Source: Xanthomonas campestris pv. badrii
GTDB taxonomy: Bacteria; Pseudomonadota; Gammaproteobacteria; Xanthomonadales; Xanthomonadaceae
Length of the DNA: 64,000 nt
Direction of reading: 5' to 3'
Assembly (NCBI RefSeq): GCF_012848175.1
Contig: NZ_CP051651.1
Coordinates: forward strand, 1,798,001 to 1,862,000
Shown here one piece after another: positions 1-10,428 of this stretch. The notes beneath the pieces are model-generated. The model did not search any database. It saw nothing but the letters and a program-made list of their open reading frames with translations, and was not told the origin of the DNA. Each line of letters starts with the position of its first letter. Within the stretch, counting starts at the first letter, position 1. The position numbers were made by a program, and so were the translations under genes.

Positions 1-2
1 AT

Positions 3-2171
3 CCGTGCTTCGAAGAATTCCGCGGGGTCATCGGCAGTCAGCCGGAGGGCGTGCTCTCGCGCGGGGCCTACATGGCGCTGGGGCCGCGCCAGTCGATCTT
101 CGCGCCGAAGCAACGCGAGGCGATCTACGCGTTGTTCGAGAAGTACCGTCAATGGCTGGACGACAGCGGTCTGTTCGACAGCAATCTGGTCGCCCACCAA
201 TGGCGCGCGCTGGCCGAGCCGCAATACGACTTTTTGGTCGTGGACGAAGTACAGGACCTGACCAACACCCAGCTTGCCCTGCTGCTGCGCACTCTCAAAC
301 ATGCCGGCCAGTTCCTGCTATGCGGCGATTCCAACCAGATCGTGCATCCCAATTTCTTCTCCTGGAGCGCGGTCAAGAGCCTGTTCTGGCGAGATTCGGA
401 ACTTGCCGAGCGGCAGACGCTTTCGGTGCTGGCAGTCAACTATCGCAACACCCGCGCGGTCACGCGTATGGCCAACATGCTGCTCAAGATCAAGCATGCG
501 CGGTTTGGCTCCATCGACCGCGAGAGCAACCATCTGGTGCAGCCGGCCAGCGATGCCGAGGGCGAGGTTCGCCTGATGCCTGACAAGGATGCGGTCAAGC
601 GCGATCTGGATGCCCGCAGCCGGGCATCGACCCGGTTCGCGGTACTGGTGCTGCGCGACGAGGACAAGGCCGAGGCGCGCGCAGTGTTTCGTACGCCACT
701 GGTGTTCTCGGTGCACGAGGCCAAGGGTCTGGAATATCCCAACGTCATTCTCTACCGCTTGGTGAGCGGCCAGCGCCAGGCCTACGCCGCAATCTGCGAG
801 GGCGTGGACGCTGCCGACCTGGAACGCGAGGAGCTGAATTACCGGCGCGCCAAGGACAAGGCCGATCGTTCGCTGGAATTGTGGAAGTTCTACGTCAATG
901 CGCTGTACGTGGCGATCACCCGAGCGGTCGAACGGCTGTATTTGGTCGAGAGCGACCTTGACCATCCGCTGCTGCAACTGCTCGGCCTGCGCGATAGCGG
1001 AGCGGACATCGACATGCCGGCCGCGACTTCCAGCCGCGAGGAGTGGGAACGCGAGGCGCATCGGCTCGAACAGCAGGGCAAGCAGGAGCAGGCTGATGCC
1101 ATCCGTCAGAACGTACTGCGTACCCGTTCCGTGCCCTGGCCGGTATGGGACGACGCGCTGCTGCAGGCCAGCGCCGCACGCGCCTATGATGCACGCGAAG
1201 TGTCCAACAAGCCACGCCAGCAGTTGCTGGACATGGCGTTGTGGCATTACCTGGACGATCACATCCTGGCGCTGCATGAGGGCATGCGCTGGCCGGCAGC
1301 ACGCCAGCTGGTCGCCAAGGCGGGCGAAGGTGCGCTGGTGCGTGCACGCCAGGGCCTGGTGGCACGCTTTGCCGGGGCCTACGAGAAGAAGAATTTCAGG
1401 GAGATCCTGCAGCAGTGCGATCAGTACGGAGTGGACCACCGCACCGTGACCGGCAGCACTGCGCTGATGCTGGCCGCGGTGGCGGGCAATGTGGCCTTGC
1501 TCGACGCCTTGATCGAGCGCGGCGCGGACATCGCCGCGCGCGACATGTTCGGGCACACTGCCCAGTTGCAGGCGCTGGCGCGCGCCGCGCGCGAGTCCGA
1601 TTACGCCGCCGGTCCGTTTGAGGCCGTCTGGCAGCGCGTGGCGGCTCCGTTCATCGACTTGGAAATCGATGGTCGGTTGGTGCGCCTGCACCAGCAGCAA
1701 GGCGAATACCTGCCGCTGCAACTCATGCTCGCCGGTCTCAAGACATTGGCATCCCATGTCTTCAACATGCCTGGCGCTGACGTGCGCCGCTTGCGCGGTT
1801 TCGATGCGGCCTATCTGATGCGCAACATCGAATCGATGCCGCACGCGGTCTGGCGCGAGGACCGGCGCAAGCGCGTGTACTTCAATGCGGTGCTGGCGCG
1901 CGCCGAGGTCGACAGCGACTATCGTCCTGCGCGGCGGCTGTGGTTGCGCATGCGCAACGGCCATTACCTGCCCAATCCGGCGATGCGGCTGCGCGTGCAC
2001 GATGCCAACGGCCAGCAGACATGGCAGCCGATCTATGTCGTGCTCAACCTGCCCGCGATCGAGCGCGGGAACGGCCGCGGCTGGGGCATGCTGGGCGGTG
2101 CCTACCGACAACTGCTCGAACTTGGCGGATTGCCGGTGCAGGACGAATTGCCGCGGGGGGCGGCCGACTGA
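3..2171 (+). CDS. UvrD/Rep-like DNA helicase with ankyrin segment, 5' end outside window
   Basis: The reading frame is already open at the window edge (codons from position 3), so the N-terminal ATP-binding part is missing. The visible part has the Walker B-like motif DEVQD at about 243-257 (motif II of superfamily 1 helicases), a motif V-type stretch VHEAKGLEYPNVILYR near 710-760, and a motif VI-type NALYVAITRAVERLYLVE near 895-950. After a helical linker comes one clear ankyrin-type unit (TALMLAAVAGNVALLDALIERGADIAARD, split here as TALMLAAVAGNVALL / DALIERGADIAARD) at about 1456-1545. The remaining 200 residues have no domain I recognise. The role is inferred to be ATP-dependent strand separation in repair or recombination. 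A defence-related role is possible but nothing here shows it. The helicase assignment is firm; the biological role is not. Confidence 0.8.
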   Translation, partial: PCFEEFRGVIGSQPEGVLSRGAYMALGPRQSIFAPKQREAIYALFEKYRQWLDDSGLFDSNLVAHQWRALAEPQYDFLVVDEVQDLTNTQLALLLRTLKHAGQFLLCGDSNQIVHPNFFSWSAVKSLFWRDSELAERQTLSVLAVNYRNTRAVTRMANMLLKIKHARFGSIDRESNHLVQPASDAEGEVRLMPDKDAVKRDLDARSRASTRFAVLVLRDEDKAEARAVFRTPLVFSVHEAKGLEYPNVILYRLVSGQRQAYAAICEGVDAADLEREELNYRRAKDKADRSLELWKFYVNALYVAITRAVERLYLVESDLDHPLLQLLGLRDSGADIDMPAATSSREEWEREAHRLEQQGKQEQADAIRQNVLRTRSVPWPVWDDALLQASAARAYDAREVSNKPRQQLLDMALWHYLDDHILALHEGMRWPAARQLVAKAGEGALVRARQGLVARFAGAYEKKNFREILQQCDQYGVDHRTVTGSTALMLAAVAGNVALLDALIERGADIAARDMFGHTAQLQALARAARESDYAAGPFEAVWQRVAAPFIDLEIDGRLVRLHQQQGEYLPLQLMLAGLKTLASHVFNMPGADVRRLRGFDAAYLMRNIESMPHAVWREDRRKRVYFNAVLARAEVDSDYRPARRLWLRMRNGHYLPNPAMRLRVHDANGQQTWQPIYVVLNLPAIERGNGRGWGMLGGAYRQLLELGGLPVQDELPRGAAD

Positions 2172-2430
2172 CGCCGAACAAGACGCAGGCGCCGGATCGG
2201 CGTGGCTTGCCGCATCGTCGGCAGCCAGTCGCTGTTGGAGGCACCATTCAGGTGGACGTCCCGGCCGGGCGGCGGTTGCGCCTTGCTGCGCGGGCTTCCA
2301 TGATCGGCACCTGCCAACTGCGGACGTGGGCAATGGAACCGACCGGGCCGCGGCGCGCGCCGGCCACTGCCGCGTTCCGCCCATGCGGCCCGCTTGCTAA
2401 ACTAGCCAGCTTGTTTGCCGGAAATCCGTC

Positions 2431-3556
2431 ATGATCGAAACCAATCCGATCCGCCAGCGCATCACCGATCTCAACGATCGCGTGCTCTCGCTCAGGGGGT
2501 ATCTTTGACTACGACGCCAAGAAAGAGCGTCTAGAGGAAGTCAGCCGGGAGCTCGAGAGCCCGGACGTGTGGAACGACGCCGAGCGTGCCCAGGCCCTGG
2601 GGCGTGAACGGTCCATGCTCGAAAAGACCGTCATCGGCATCGCCGATGTGCTGGCCGGCCTGGCCGATGCCGGCGATCTGCTGGAGCTGGCCGAGGGCGA
2701 GCAGGACGAAGACACCGCGGTGGCGGTGATCGCCGATCTGGACAAGTACCAGGCGCACGTGGAAAAGCTGGAATTCCAGCGCATGTTCTCCGGCCAGATG
2801 GACGGCGCCAATGCGTTCGTCGACATCCAGGCCGGCGCCGGCGGTACCGAGGCGCAGGACTGGGCCGAGATCCTGTTGCGCATGTATCTGCGCTGGGCCG
2901 AGTCGCGCGGCTGGAAGACCGAGCTGATGGAAGTCTCCGGCGGCGAAGTGGCGGGCATCAAGTCGGCCACGGTGCGCATCGAGGGCGAGTACGCCTATGG
3001 CTGGTTGAAGACCGAGATCGGCGTGCACCGGCTGGTGCGCAAGTCGCCGTTCGACTCGGACAACCGCCGGCATACCAGCTTCACCTCGGTGTTCGTGTCG
3101 CCGGAAGTGGACGACAACATCGAGATCGACATCAACCCGGCCGACCTGCGCACCGACGTGTATCGCTCGTCCGGCGCCGGTGGTCAGCACGTCAACAAGA
3201 CCGAATCGGCGGTGCGTATCACGCATATCCCGTCCGGGGTGGTGGTGGCCTGCCAGACCGGTCGCAGCCAGCACCAGAACCGCGACAACGCGATGAAGAT
3301 GCTGGCCGCCAAGTTGTACGAACTGGAAGTGCAGAAGCGCAATGTCGAGCGCGATGCGCTGGAAGCGACCAAGTCCGACATCGGCTGGGGCAGCCAGATC
3401 CGCAATTACGTGCTCGACCAGAGCCGCGTCAAGGACCTGCGCACCGGCATCGAACGCAGCGACACCCAGAAAGTGCTCGACGGCGACCTGGACGAATTCG
3501 TCGAGGCCAGCCTGAAAGCCGGTCTGGCAGCAGGCTCCAAACGCCTGGACGCCTGA
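2431..3556 (+). CDS. prfB: Peptide chain release factor 2 (RF2), programmed +1 frameshift
   Basis: RF2 recognises UGA and UAA stop codons and triggers peptide release. Translation starts at ATG 2431 and reads 25 codons to CTT (2503-2505), where an in-frame TGA (2506-2508) stops the zero frame. The +1 frame resumes at GAC 2507 and runs to TGA 3556, giving a 374-residue protein, the usual RF2 length. The release motif GGQ falls at residues 250-252 (inside [18 protein letters not shown]), the same positions as in E. coli. The stop-recognition tripeptide SPF is present in [10 protein letters not shown]. Reading only from an internal ATG would lose the conserved N-terminus. lysS follows 208 bases downstream, as in many proteobacteria. 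Confidence 0.97.
2494..2509 (+). promoter_or_regulatory. RF2 programmed +1 frameshift site
   Basis: The Shine-Dalgarno-like AGGGGG (2494-2499) lies three bases before the slippery codon CTT (2503-2505), which is followed by TGA C (2506-2509). The element is base-for-base the classic prfB autoregulatory signal. When RF2 is scarce, ribosomes pause at UGA and slip +1 on CUU, making more RF2. Confidence 0.97.
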
Positions 3557-3764
3557 CCGCCGCGCCAGGCGGCCGTCGCATAAGACGGCATCCTGGCGCA
3601 CCACTGCGGTGCCTGCATCGCAGCGGCGGCAATGCACGCAGCTCCGGGCGCAGCGTGCGTTCGTCACCCCGCCAACGTAAATCGCCGTAAAAGAGAGTGC
3701 CGGCGCTGCCGGTTGCTCACTCCCCACCGGGCACCGCCCGACCTATTGCAGACCGATTCCCGCC

Positions 3765-5282
<1,518 letters not shown>

Positions 5283-5422
5283 CTTTTTTGTGCGAACCGC
5301 GTGCCGACGGCACAGATACTGCATATGCTAGGGCGGAGCCCCGGACAGCCTATCGTCCGGGGGAGTCGACACAGGGGTCGACGTCATCGCTTTTCCGTTC
5401 TCGAGATAGAGGAGCAACGGCT

Positions 5423-6559
5423 ATGCAGGATGTTTCAGGCAGTCCGCACGGCGTGGTGTCGGCGGATACATGGGGAAGCTGGGCGGAAAAGGCGGATCTG
5501 GGATTGAACATCGTCATTGTCGATGACCAGATGTCCGCGCGGACGATGCTGCGCCATGTCATCGAGGACATCGCGCCGGAACTGAAGGTCTATGACTTCG
5601 GCGACCCGCTGGATGCGCTGGCCTGGTGCGAGGCCGGGCGCGTGGACCTGTTGCTGCTCGACTACCGCATGCCCGGCATGGACGGCCTGGAGTTCGCGCG
5701 GCGCCTGCGCCGGCTGCCCAGCCACCGCGACATCCCGATCATCCTGATCACCATCGTCGGCGACGAGCCGATCCGGCAGGCCGCGCTGGAAGCCGGGGTG
5801 ATCGATTTCCTGGTCAAACCGATCCGCCCGCGCGAATTGCGCGCGCGCTGCGCCAACCTGTTGCAGCTGCGCCAGCAGAGCGAGAGCGTCAAGCAACGCG
5901 CGCTGTCGCTGGAGCAGCGGCTGCTGGCCAGCATGAACGAGGTCGAGGAGCGCGAGCGCGAAACCTTGTCGCGGCTGGCACGCGCCATCGAATACCGCGA
6001 TTCGGGCACCAGCGCGTTCCTGGAGCGCATGTCGCATGTGGCCGGCCTGATCGCCGAGCAACTGGGTCTGTCCGAAGAAGAGGTGCGCATCATCGAGATG
6101 GCCGCACCGCTGCACGACATGGGCAAGATCGCCATTCCCGATGCGGTGCTGCTCAAGCCGGGCAAGCTCACCGACGACGAAATGAGCATCATGAAGCGCC
6201 ATCCGCGCATCGGCTACGAGTTGCTCAGCGGCAGCCAGAACCGCTTCATCCAGGTGGGCGCGCTGATCGCGCTGCGCCATCACGAGCGCTACGACGGCAC
6301 CGGCTATCCCGACGGCCTGGTTGGCGAGGCGATTCCGCTGGAGGCGCGCATCGTCGCAGTGGCGGATGTGTTCGACGCCCTGTTGTCGCCGCGTCCCTAC
6401 AAGGAAGCCTGGACCATGGATGCCGCACTGGCCTATCTGTACGCGCAGCGCGGACGCCTGTTCGACCCGCGCTGCGTGGATGCGCTGATGCGTGGTCGCG
6501 CGCAGCTGGAGCAGATCTGCGGCGAGTTCTCGATCGCATCGGCCCGTCCCGGGGTGTGA
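5423..6559 (+). CDS. rpfG: RpfG, two-component response regulator with HD-GYP c-di-GMP phosphodiesterase
   Basis: RpfG is the output of the RpfC/RpfG DSF-sensing system. RpfC-dependent phosphorylation activates hydrolysis of cyclic di-GMP and so controls virulence factors, biofilm and motility. The protein has 378 residues, the known RpfG length. A receiver domain (about 30-150) carries the phospho-acceptor D80 in LLLLDYRMPGMDG. A short coiled linker leads to the HD-GYP domain (about 180-370), with HD at 231-232 (PLHDMGKIAIPDAV) and GYP at 294-296 (HHERYDGTGYPDG). ATG 5423 is chosen because AGGAG lies at 5410-5414 with good spacing. The frame stays open further upstream, but without a ribosome site or conservation to support it. 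It starts the rpfG-rpfH-rpfC operon, with one base between its stop and rpfH. Confidence 0.97.
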   Translation: MQDVSGSPHGVVSADTWGSWAEKADLGLNIVIVDDQMSARTMLRHVIEDIAPELKVYDFGDPLDALAWCEAGRVDLLLLDYRMPGMDGLEFARRLRRLPSHRDIPIILITIVGDEPIRQAALEAGVIDFLVKPIRPRELRARCANLLQLRQQSESVKQRALSLEQRLLASMNEVEERERETLSRLARAIEYRDSGTSAFLERMSHVAGLIAEQLGLSEEEVRIIEMAAPLHDMGKIAIPDAVLLKPGKLTDDEMSIMKRHPRIGYELLSGSQNRFIQVGALIALRHHERYDGTGYPDGLVGEAIPLEARIVAVADVFDALLSPRPYKEAWTMDAALAYLYAQRGRLFDPRCVDALMRGRAQLEQICGEFSIASARPGV

Positions 6560-6560
6560 G

Positions 6561-7184
6561 GTGAGGGCGGCGCTCGGCCAGCTGCGTGATCGACTCGCTC
6601 GGCGTCCCGACAGCGAGCATGGTCAGGCGCTGGTGCGCCTTGCGATGATTCTGTTGATCCTGGTGTATACGCTGATCTGTGCTTCCTGGTGGGACATCTC
6701 GGGGCGCCAGTTGCAGCAGCTGTTGGGCCTGATTGCGATCGCGCAGGCCACGGCGCTGCTGATCTTTTGCTGGATTGTGGCGAGTCCGCAGCGCTCCCAT
6801 CTGAGGCGTACCTTCGGGATGCTCGCCGACTACGGCTTGATCGGGCTGGCAATGACCTGGATGGGCGCGCCGATGGCCTGTCTGTACGTTGTGTTGCTCT
6901 GGGTCACGATCGGCAATGGGCTGCGCTTTGGCAGCGAGGCGCTGCATACCGCTGTGGGCATGGCCACGCTCAGCTTCGGCACGACGCTTGCCAACAGCAC
7001 CTATTGGCATGGCCAGCTTGGCTTGGGGATCGCGCTGCTGGGTGCGTTGATCGTGGTTCCTATGTCATTGTTGCGTACGCTGCGCGAGCGAGACCGGGCC
7101 ATGACCGGGGCGATGCCCACGGGTGTCGACGCTGCATCGCAGCACGGAAGGATTCCAACCCCATCGACGCCGCCGCGCGTCTGA
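6561..7184 (+). CDS. rpfH: RpfH, membrane protein related to the RpfC sensory domain
   Basis: A GTG at 6561, one base after the rpfG stop, is the likely start and gives 207 residues. Several hydrophobic helices (for example LAMILLILVYTLICASWW and LLGLIAIAQATALLIFCWIV) predict an inner-membrane protein with about five spans. It aligns by eye over its length with the N-terminal input region of the adjacent RpfC. Both begin RRxxSxRxDSEHxQ and share VTIGNGLRxGS, TAVGMATLSF/TAMASLSF and an RTLRERDRAM-type cytoplasmic end. It has no kinase or receiver domain. In X. campestris, RpfH belongs to the rpfGHC operon; its function is not established, and partnering with or tuning RpfC is an inference. Confidence 0.88.
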   Translation: MRAALGQLRDRLARRPDSEHGQALVRLAMILLILVYTLICASWWDISGRQLQQLLGLIAIAQATALLIFCWIVASPQRSHLRRTFGMLADYGLIGLAMTWMGAPMACLYVVLLWVTIGNGLRFGSEALHTAVGMATLSFGTTLANSTYWHGQLGLGIALLGALIVVPMSLLRTLRERDRAMTGAMPTGVDAASQHGRIPTPSTPPRV

Positions 7185-7191
7185 GGCGTCT

Positions 7192-9372
7192 ATGAAGTCT
7201 TTATTGCCATGGTTGAAACGGCGCCTGTCTGGGCGAGCAGATTCGGAACACGCCCAGAATCTCATTCGCATCATCATCACCACGCTGTTCATCTCCTACC
7301 TGGGCTGGCGCTATCAGCACACCCAGGGCGACACCCTGATGGCCACCTGGTTGACCCTGGTCGGCGAGCTGGTGGTGTCGCTGGGCTTGATGGTGGCGAT
7401 CCTGATGCGGCCGCACGTCTCGCACACCCGGCGCCTGATCGGCATGGTGCTCGACTACACCTGCACCGGCGCGATCATGGCGATCCAGGGCGAGCCGGCC
7501 TCGCCACTGTATGCGGTGTGCATGTGGGTGACCATCGGCAATGGCTTGCGGTATGGCAGCAACTACCTGCGTGCCGCCACGGCCATGGCCAGCCTGAGTT
7601 TTCTCAGCGCCATCCTGATCTCGCCCTACTGGAAGGCCAACCCCTACCTGAGCTGGGGGCTGTTGCTGGGCCTGATTGCGGTGCCGCTGTACTTCGATTC
7701 GTTGCTACGTGCGATGACCCGCGCGGTCCGCGAGGCGCGCCATGCCAATCAGGCCAAGAGCCGGTTCCTGGCCAATATGAGTCACGAGTTCCGCACCCCC
7801 CTCAACGGCCTGTCCGGCATGACCGAAGTGCTGGCCACGACACGCCTGGATGCGGAGCAGAAAGAGTGCCTGAATACCATCCAGGCATCTGCGCGCAGTC
7901 TGCTGTCGCTGGTGGAGGAAGTGCTGGATATTTCGGCGATCGAGGCCGGCAAGATCCGTATCGATCGCCGCGATTTCTCGCTGCGCGAGATGATCGGCTC
8001 GGTCAACATGATACTGCAGCCGCAGGCGCGGGGGCGTGGGCTGGACTACGGAACGCAGGTTGCCGCCGATGTGCCGGACATGCTGAAGGGCGATACCGGC
8101 CACCTGCGCCAGGTCTTGCTGAACCTGCTCGGCAATGCCGTCAAGTTCACCGAGCATGGCCACGTGCTGCTGCGGGTCACGCGCATCGCCGGCAATGGCG
8201 ATGAGACGGTGCGGCTGCGTTTCGATGTCGAAGACAGCGGCATCGGCGTGCCGATGGACATGCGTCCGCGGCTGTTCGAGGCCTTCGAGCAGGCCGACGT
8301 GGGGCTGTCGCGTCGCTACGAGGGCACCGGTCTGGGCACCACGATCGCCAAGGGGCTGGTCGAGGCCATGGGCGGCAGTATCGGGTTCAAGGAAAACAGG
8401 CCGGGCGGCAGTGTGTTCTGGTTCGAGCTGCCGATGGCGATTGGTGAGCCGCTGAAGAACGCACCGACGCGCACGCCCATCGGTGCGCTGGTGGATGCGC
8501 CCGACGAGTTGGAGGTGTCCAACGTCATTGCATTCTCCAACCCGTTCCTGCGCCACCGTGCCCGCGTGCGCAGCATGCGCATGCTCGTGGCCGACGACCA
8601 TGAGGCCAACCGCATGGTGTTGCAGCGCCTGCTGGAAAAGGCCGGGCACAAGGTGGTGTGCGTCAACGGTGCCGAGCAGGTGCTGGACGCGATGGCCGAA
8701 GAGGATTTCGATGCGGTGATCGTGGATCTGCACATGCCGGGCATGAATGGCCTGGACATGCTCAAGCAGCTGCGTGTGATGCAGGCCAGCGGCATGCGCT
8801 ACACCCCGGTGGTGGTGCTCAGCGCCGATGTCACCCCGGAGGCCATCCGTAGTTGCGAGCAGGCCGGCGCGCGCGCGTTCCTGGCCAAGCCGGTGGTGGC
8901 AACCAAGCTGCTCGACACCCTGGCCGATCTGGCCGTCAGTACCCGTCCGCTGGCGATGCCAGCCACCGTCGTGCAGGCACCGGCCAGCTTCGAGGGCGTG
9001 CTCGACGTGAGCGTGCTGGACGAACTGGCCGCGCTGGGCATGGGCGAGGAGTTCGAACGTCAGTTCATCCGGCAATGCCTGGACGACGCGCATAACTGCG
9101 TAGGCGCGATCGAGCGCGACGGCATGCGCTCGGACTGGGAACAATTGCGCGAAAGCGCGCACGCGCTGCGTGGCGTGGCCAGCAATCTGGGGCTGGCGCA
9201 GGTGGCCACCCACGGTGGCGAGCTGATGCGCATGGCCGACTGGCAGCTGCAGGCGGAGTGGCGGCAGCGGCTGTCCGCGTTACGTGAGCACCTGCAAGCG
9301 GGAAAGGATGCACTCGGCGCACGCCTGCAAGGCGTCAAGGACGACGAGTGCTCCCCCCGTAGAAGCGAATAG
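7192..9372 (+). CDS. rpfC: RpfC, hybrid sensor histidine kinase for DSF
   Basis: RpfC senses the diffusible signal factor, represses its synthesis by binding RpfF, and phosphorylates RpfG. The protein has 726 residues. A five-helix membrane input domain (about 20-175) is followed by HisKA with H198 in ANMSHEFRTPLNG and an HATPase_c domain. That domain shows an N box near NLLGNAVKFTEHG, then DSGIGVP and GTGLGTTIAKGLVEAMGG. A receiver domain carries D512 (VIVDLHMPGMNGLDM), and a C-terminal HPt domain carries H657 (ESAHALRGVASNLG). All three phosphorelay residues match the numbering published for X. campestris RpfC. The start at 7192 lies 7 bases after the rpfH stop. The gene ends 12 bases before the rpfF stop on the other strand, so the two transcripts converge. 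Confidence 0.97.
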   Translation: MKSLLPWLKRRLSGRADSEHAQNLIRIIITTLFISYLGWRYQHTQGDTLMATWLTLVGELVVSLGLMVAILMRPHVSHTRRLIGMVLDYTCTGAIMAIQGEPASPLYAVCMWVTIGNGLRYGSNYLRAATAMASLSFLSAILISPYWKANPYLSWGLLLGLIAVPLYFDSLLRAMTRAVREARHANQAKSRFLANMSHEFRTPLNGLSGMTEVLATTRLDAEQKECLNTIQASARSLLSLVEEVLDISAIEAGKIRIDRRDFSLREMIGSVNMILQPQARGRGLDYGTQVAADVPDMLKGDTGHLRQVLLNLLGNAVKFTEHGHVLLRVTRIAGNGDETVRLRFDVEDSGIGVPMDMRPRLFEAFEQADVGLSRRYEGTGLGTTIAKGLVEAMGGSIGFKENRPGGSVFWFELPMAIGEPLKNAPTRTPIGALVDAPDELEVSNVIAFSNPFLRHRARVRSMRMLVADDHEANRMVLQRLLEKAGHKVVCVNGAEQVLDAMAEEDFDAVIVDLHMPGMNGLDMLKQLRVMQASGMRYTPVVVLSADVTPEAIRSCEQAGARAFLAKPVVATKLLDTLADLAVSTRPLAMPATVVQAPASFEGVLDVSVLDELAALGMGEEFERQFIRQCLDDAHNCVGAIERDGMRSDWEQLRESAHALRGVASNLGLAQVATHGGELMRMADWQLQAEWRQRLSALREHLQAGKDALGARLQGVKDDECSPRRSE

Positions 9373-9384
9373 ACCGCCGGCGCA

Positions 9385-10254
9385 TCAAGTCGCGTCGAGC
9401 CCTGAGCGACGCGACTGCGCGCGTACCAGGCGGTCCATGGTGCGCAGCGATTTTTCGCCCAGCTGCATGGCCGTATCCACCCAGATCTCGGTGATGCGCA
9501 TCATCTCCTCCAGCGGCACGGCGGTGGTCATCTCACGCACCTGCTGCATCGCCGCCCAAGCATGCGGCGTGCGCTTGCTTTCGCGGATGACCTGTTCCAC
9601 TGCGGCCACGCCCTGACCGCGCGGCACCACGCGATCGACCAGGCCCATGCCGAGCAACTCCTCGGCCGAATACAGATTGCCTTCGAGCATGATCTTCTGC
9701 GCCAGCTGCGCGCTGACGCGTTGGCACATGAAGGAGTAGGCGCCCATGCCGGGGAAAAGGTCGAACAGCACCTCGGGCAGGCCCATCATCACGCCTTCCT
9801 CGGCAATGATGGTGTGGCAGCTGAGGGCCGCTTCGAAACCGCCGCCGAGCGCATTGCCCTGGACCAGCGCGATGCTGTGTGCGCGTGCGCCAAGGCCGAC
9901 ATGGAAGGCGTGCACGCCACGCACGCAGCGCTGCGCGTAGTCCAGCAGGCGCGCGCGGTCGCCTTCGCGAATGAGTTGGCAGAACAGCGCCAGATCGCCG
10001 CCCAGGTTGAAGACGTCGCTGTCGGACGCCAGCACCACGTGGGGCGCCAGCACGCCGGCGTTGGTCAGGCGCTGCCCGAGGTTGGTCTGGTAGCCGGTGA
10101 TGTCGTCGACCAGGCGGGTCGAGAAGCAGGCACGGCCCGGGTTGATGGCCAGGTCGGCATGCATGTGGATCCAGTACACGTCACGCTGCGGTTCTTCGAT
10201 GATGCGTAGGGTCGAGCCGATGTTGGTGCGAATGAAGGGTTGAACAGCAGACAT
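9385..10254 (-). CDS. rpfF: RpfF, DSF synthase of the crotonase family
   Basis: RpfF makes the cis-2-unsaturated fatty acid signal DSF from acyl-ACP, having both thioesterase and dehydratase activity. Start ATG at 10254 (MSAVQPFIRTNIG) gives 289 residues, the known length. The frame is open further upstream, but that extension is not conserved-looking. The crotonase fold is clear: oxyanion-hole region NLGGDLALF, GNALGGGFEAALSCH with E141, and MGLPEVLFDLFPGMGAY with E161. These are the catalytic glutamates known for RpfF. It lies downstream of rpfB on the same strand, with a 174-base gap holding a hairpin terminator. It can therefore be partly co-transcribed with rpfB and partly driven by its own promoter in that gap. 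Confidence 0.97.
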   Translation of the reverse strand: MSAVQPFIRTNIGSTLRIIEEPQRDVYWIHMHADLAINPGRACFSTRLVDDITGYQTNLGQRLTNAGVLAPHVVLASDSDVFNLGGDLALFCQLIREGDRARLLDYAQRCVRGVHAFHVGLGARAHSIALVQGNALGGGFEAALSCHTIIAEEGVMMGLPEVLFDLFPGMGAYSFMCQRVSAQLAQKIMLEGNLYSAEELLGMGLVDRVVPRGQGVAAVEQVIRESKRTPHAWAAMQQVREMTTAVPLEEMMRITEIWVDTAMQLGEKSLRTMDRLVRAQSRRSGLDAT

Positions 10255-10356
10255 GGTGGTTCTCCGTGAAGACCGTCCGGCCGGCCGCCTTGCGGACAGA
10301 GATGATGGTGGAAGCATGAACGTGCGCCGACTGCCGATTCTATGCGTGCAAAAGCG

Positions 10357-10390
10357 AACGCCCGCAAGGCCTTGCGGCATTGCGGGCGTT
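10357..10390 (-). terminator. Hairpin between rpfB and rpfF
   Basis: A perfect 11-bp inverted repeat (AACGCCCGCAA at 10357-10367, its complement at 10380-10390) encloses a 12-base loop. On the minus strand it is followed by CGCTTTTGC. It stands between the rpfB stop and the rpfF start, so it probably attenuates read-through from rpfB into rpfF. Confidence 0.65.
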
Positions 10391-10428
10391 GTCTAGGGCT
10401 GAATGATCGCGTTCGCGGCGCGCCTGGA

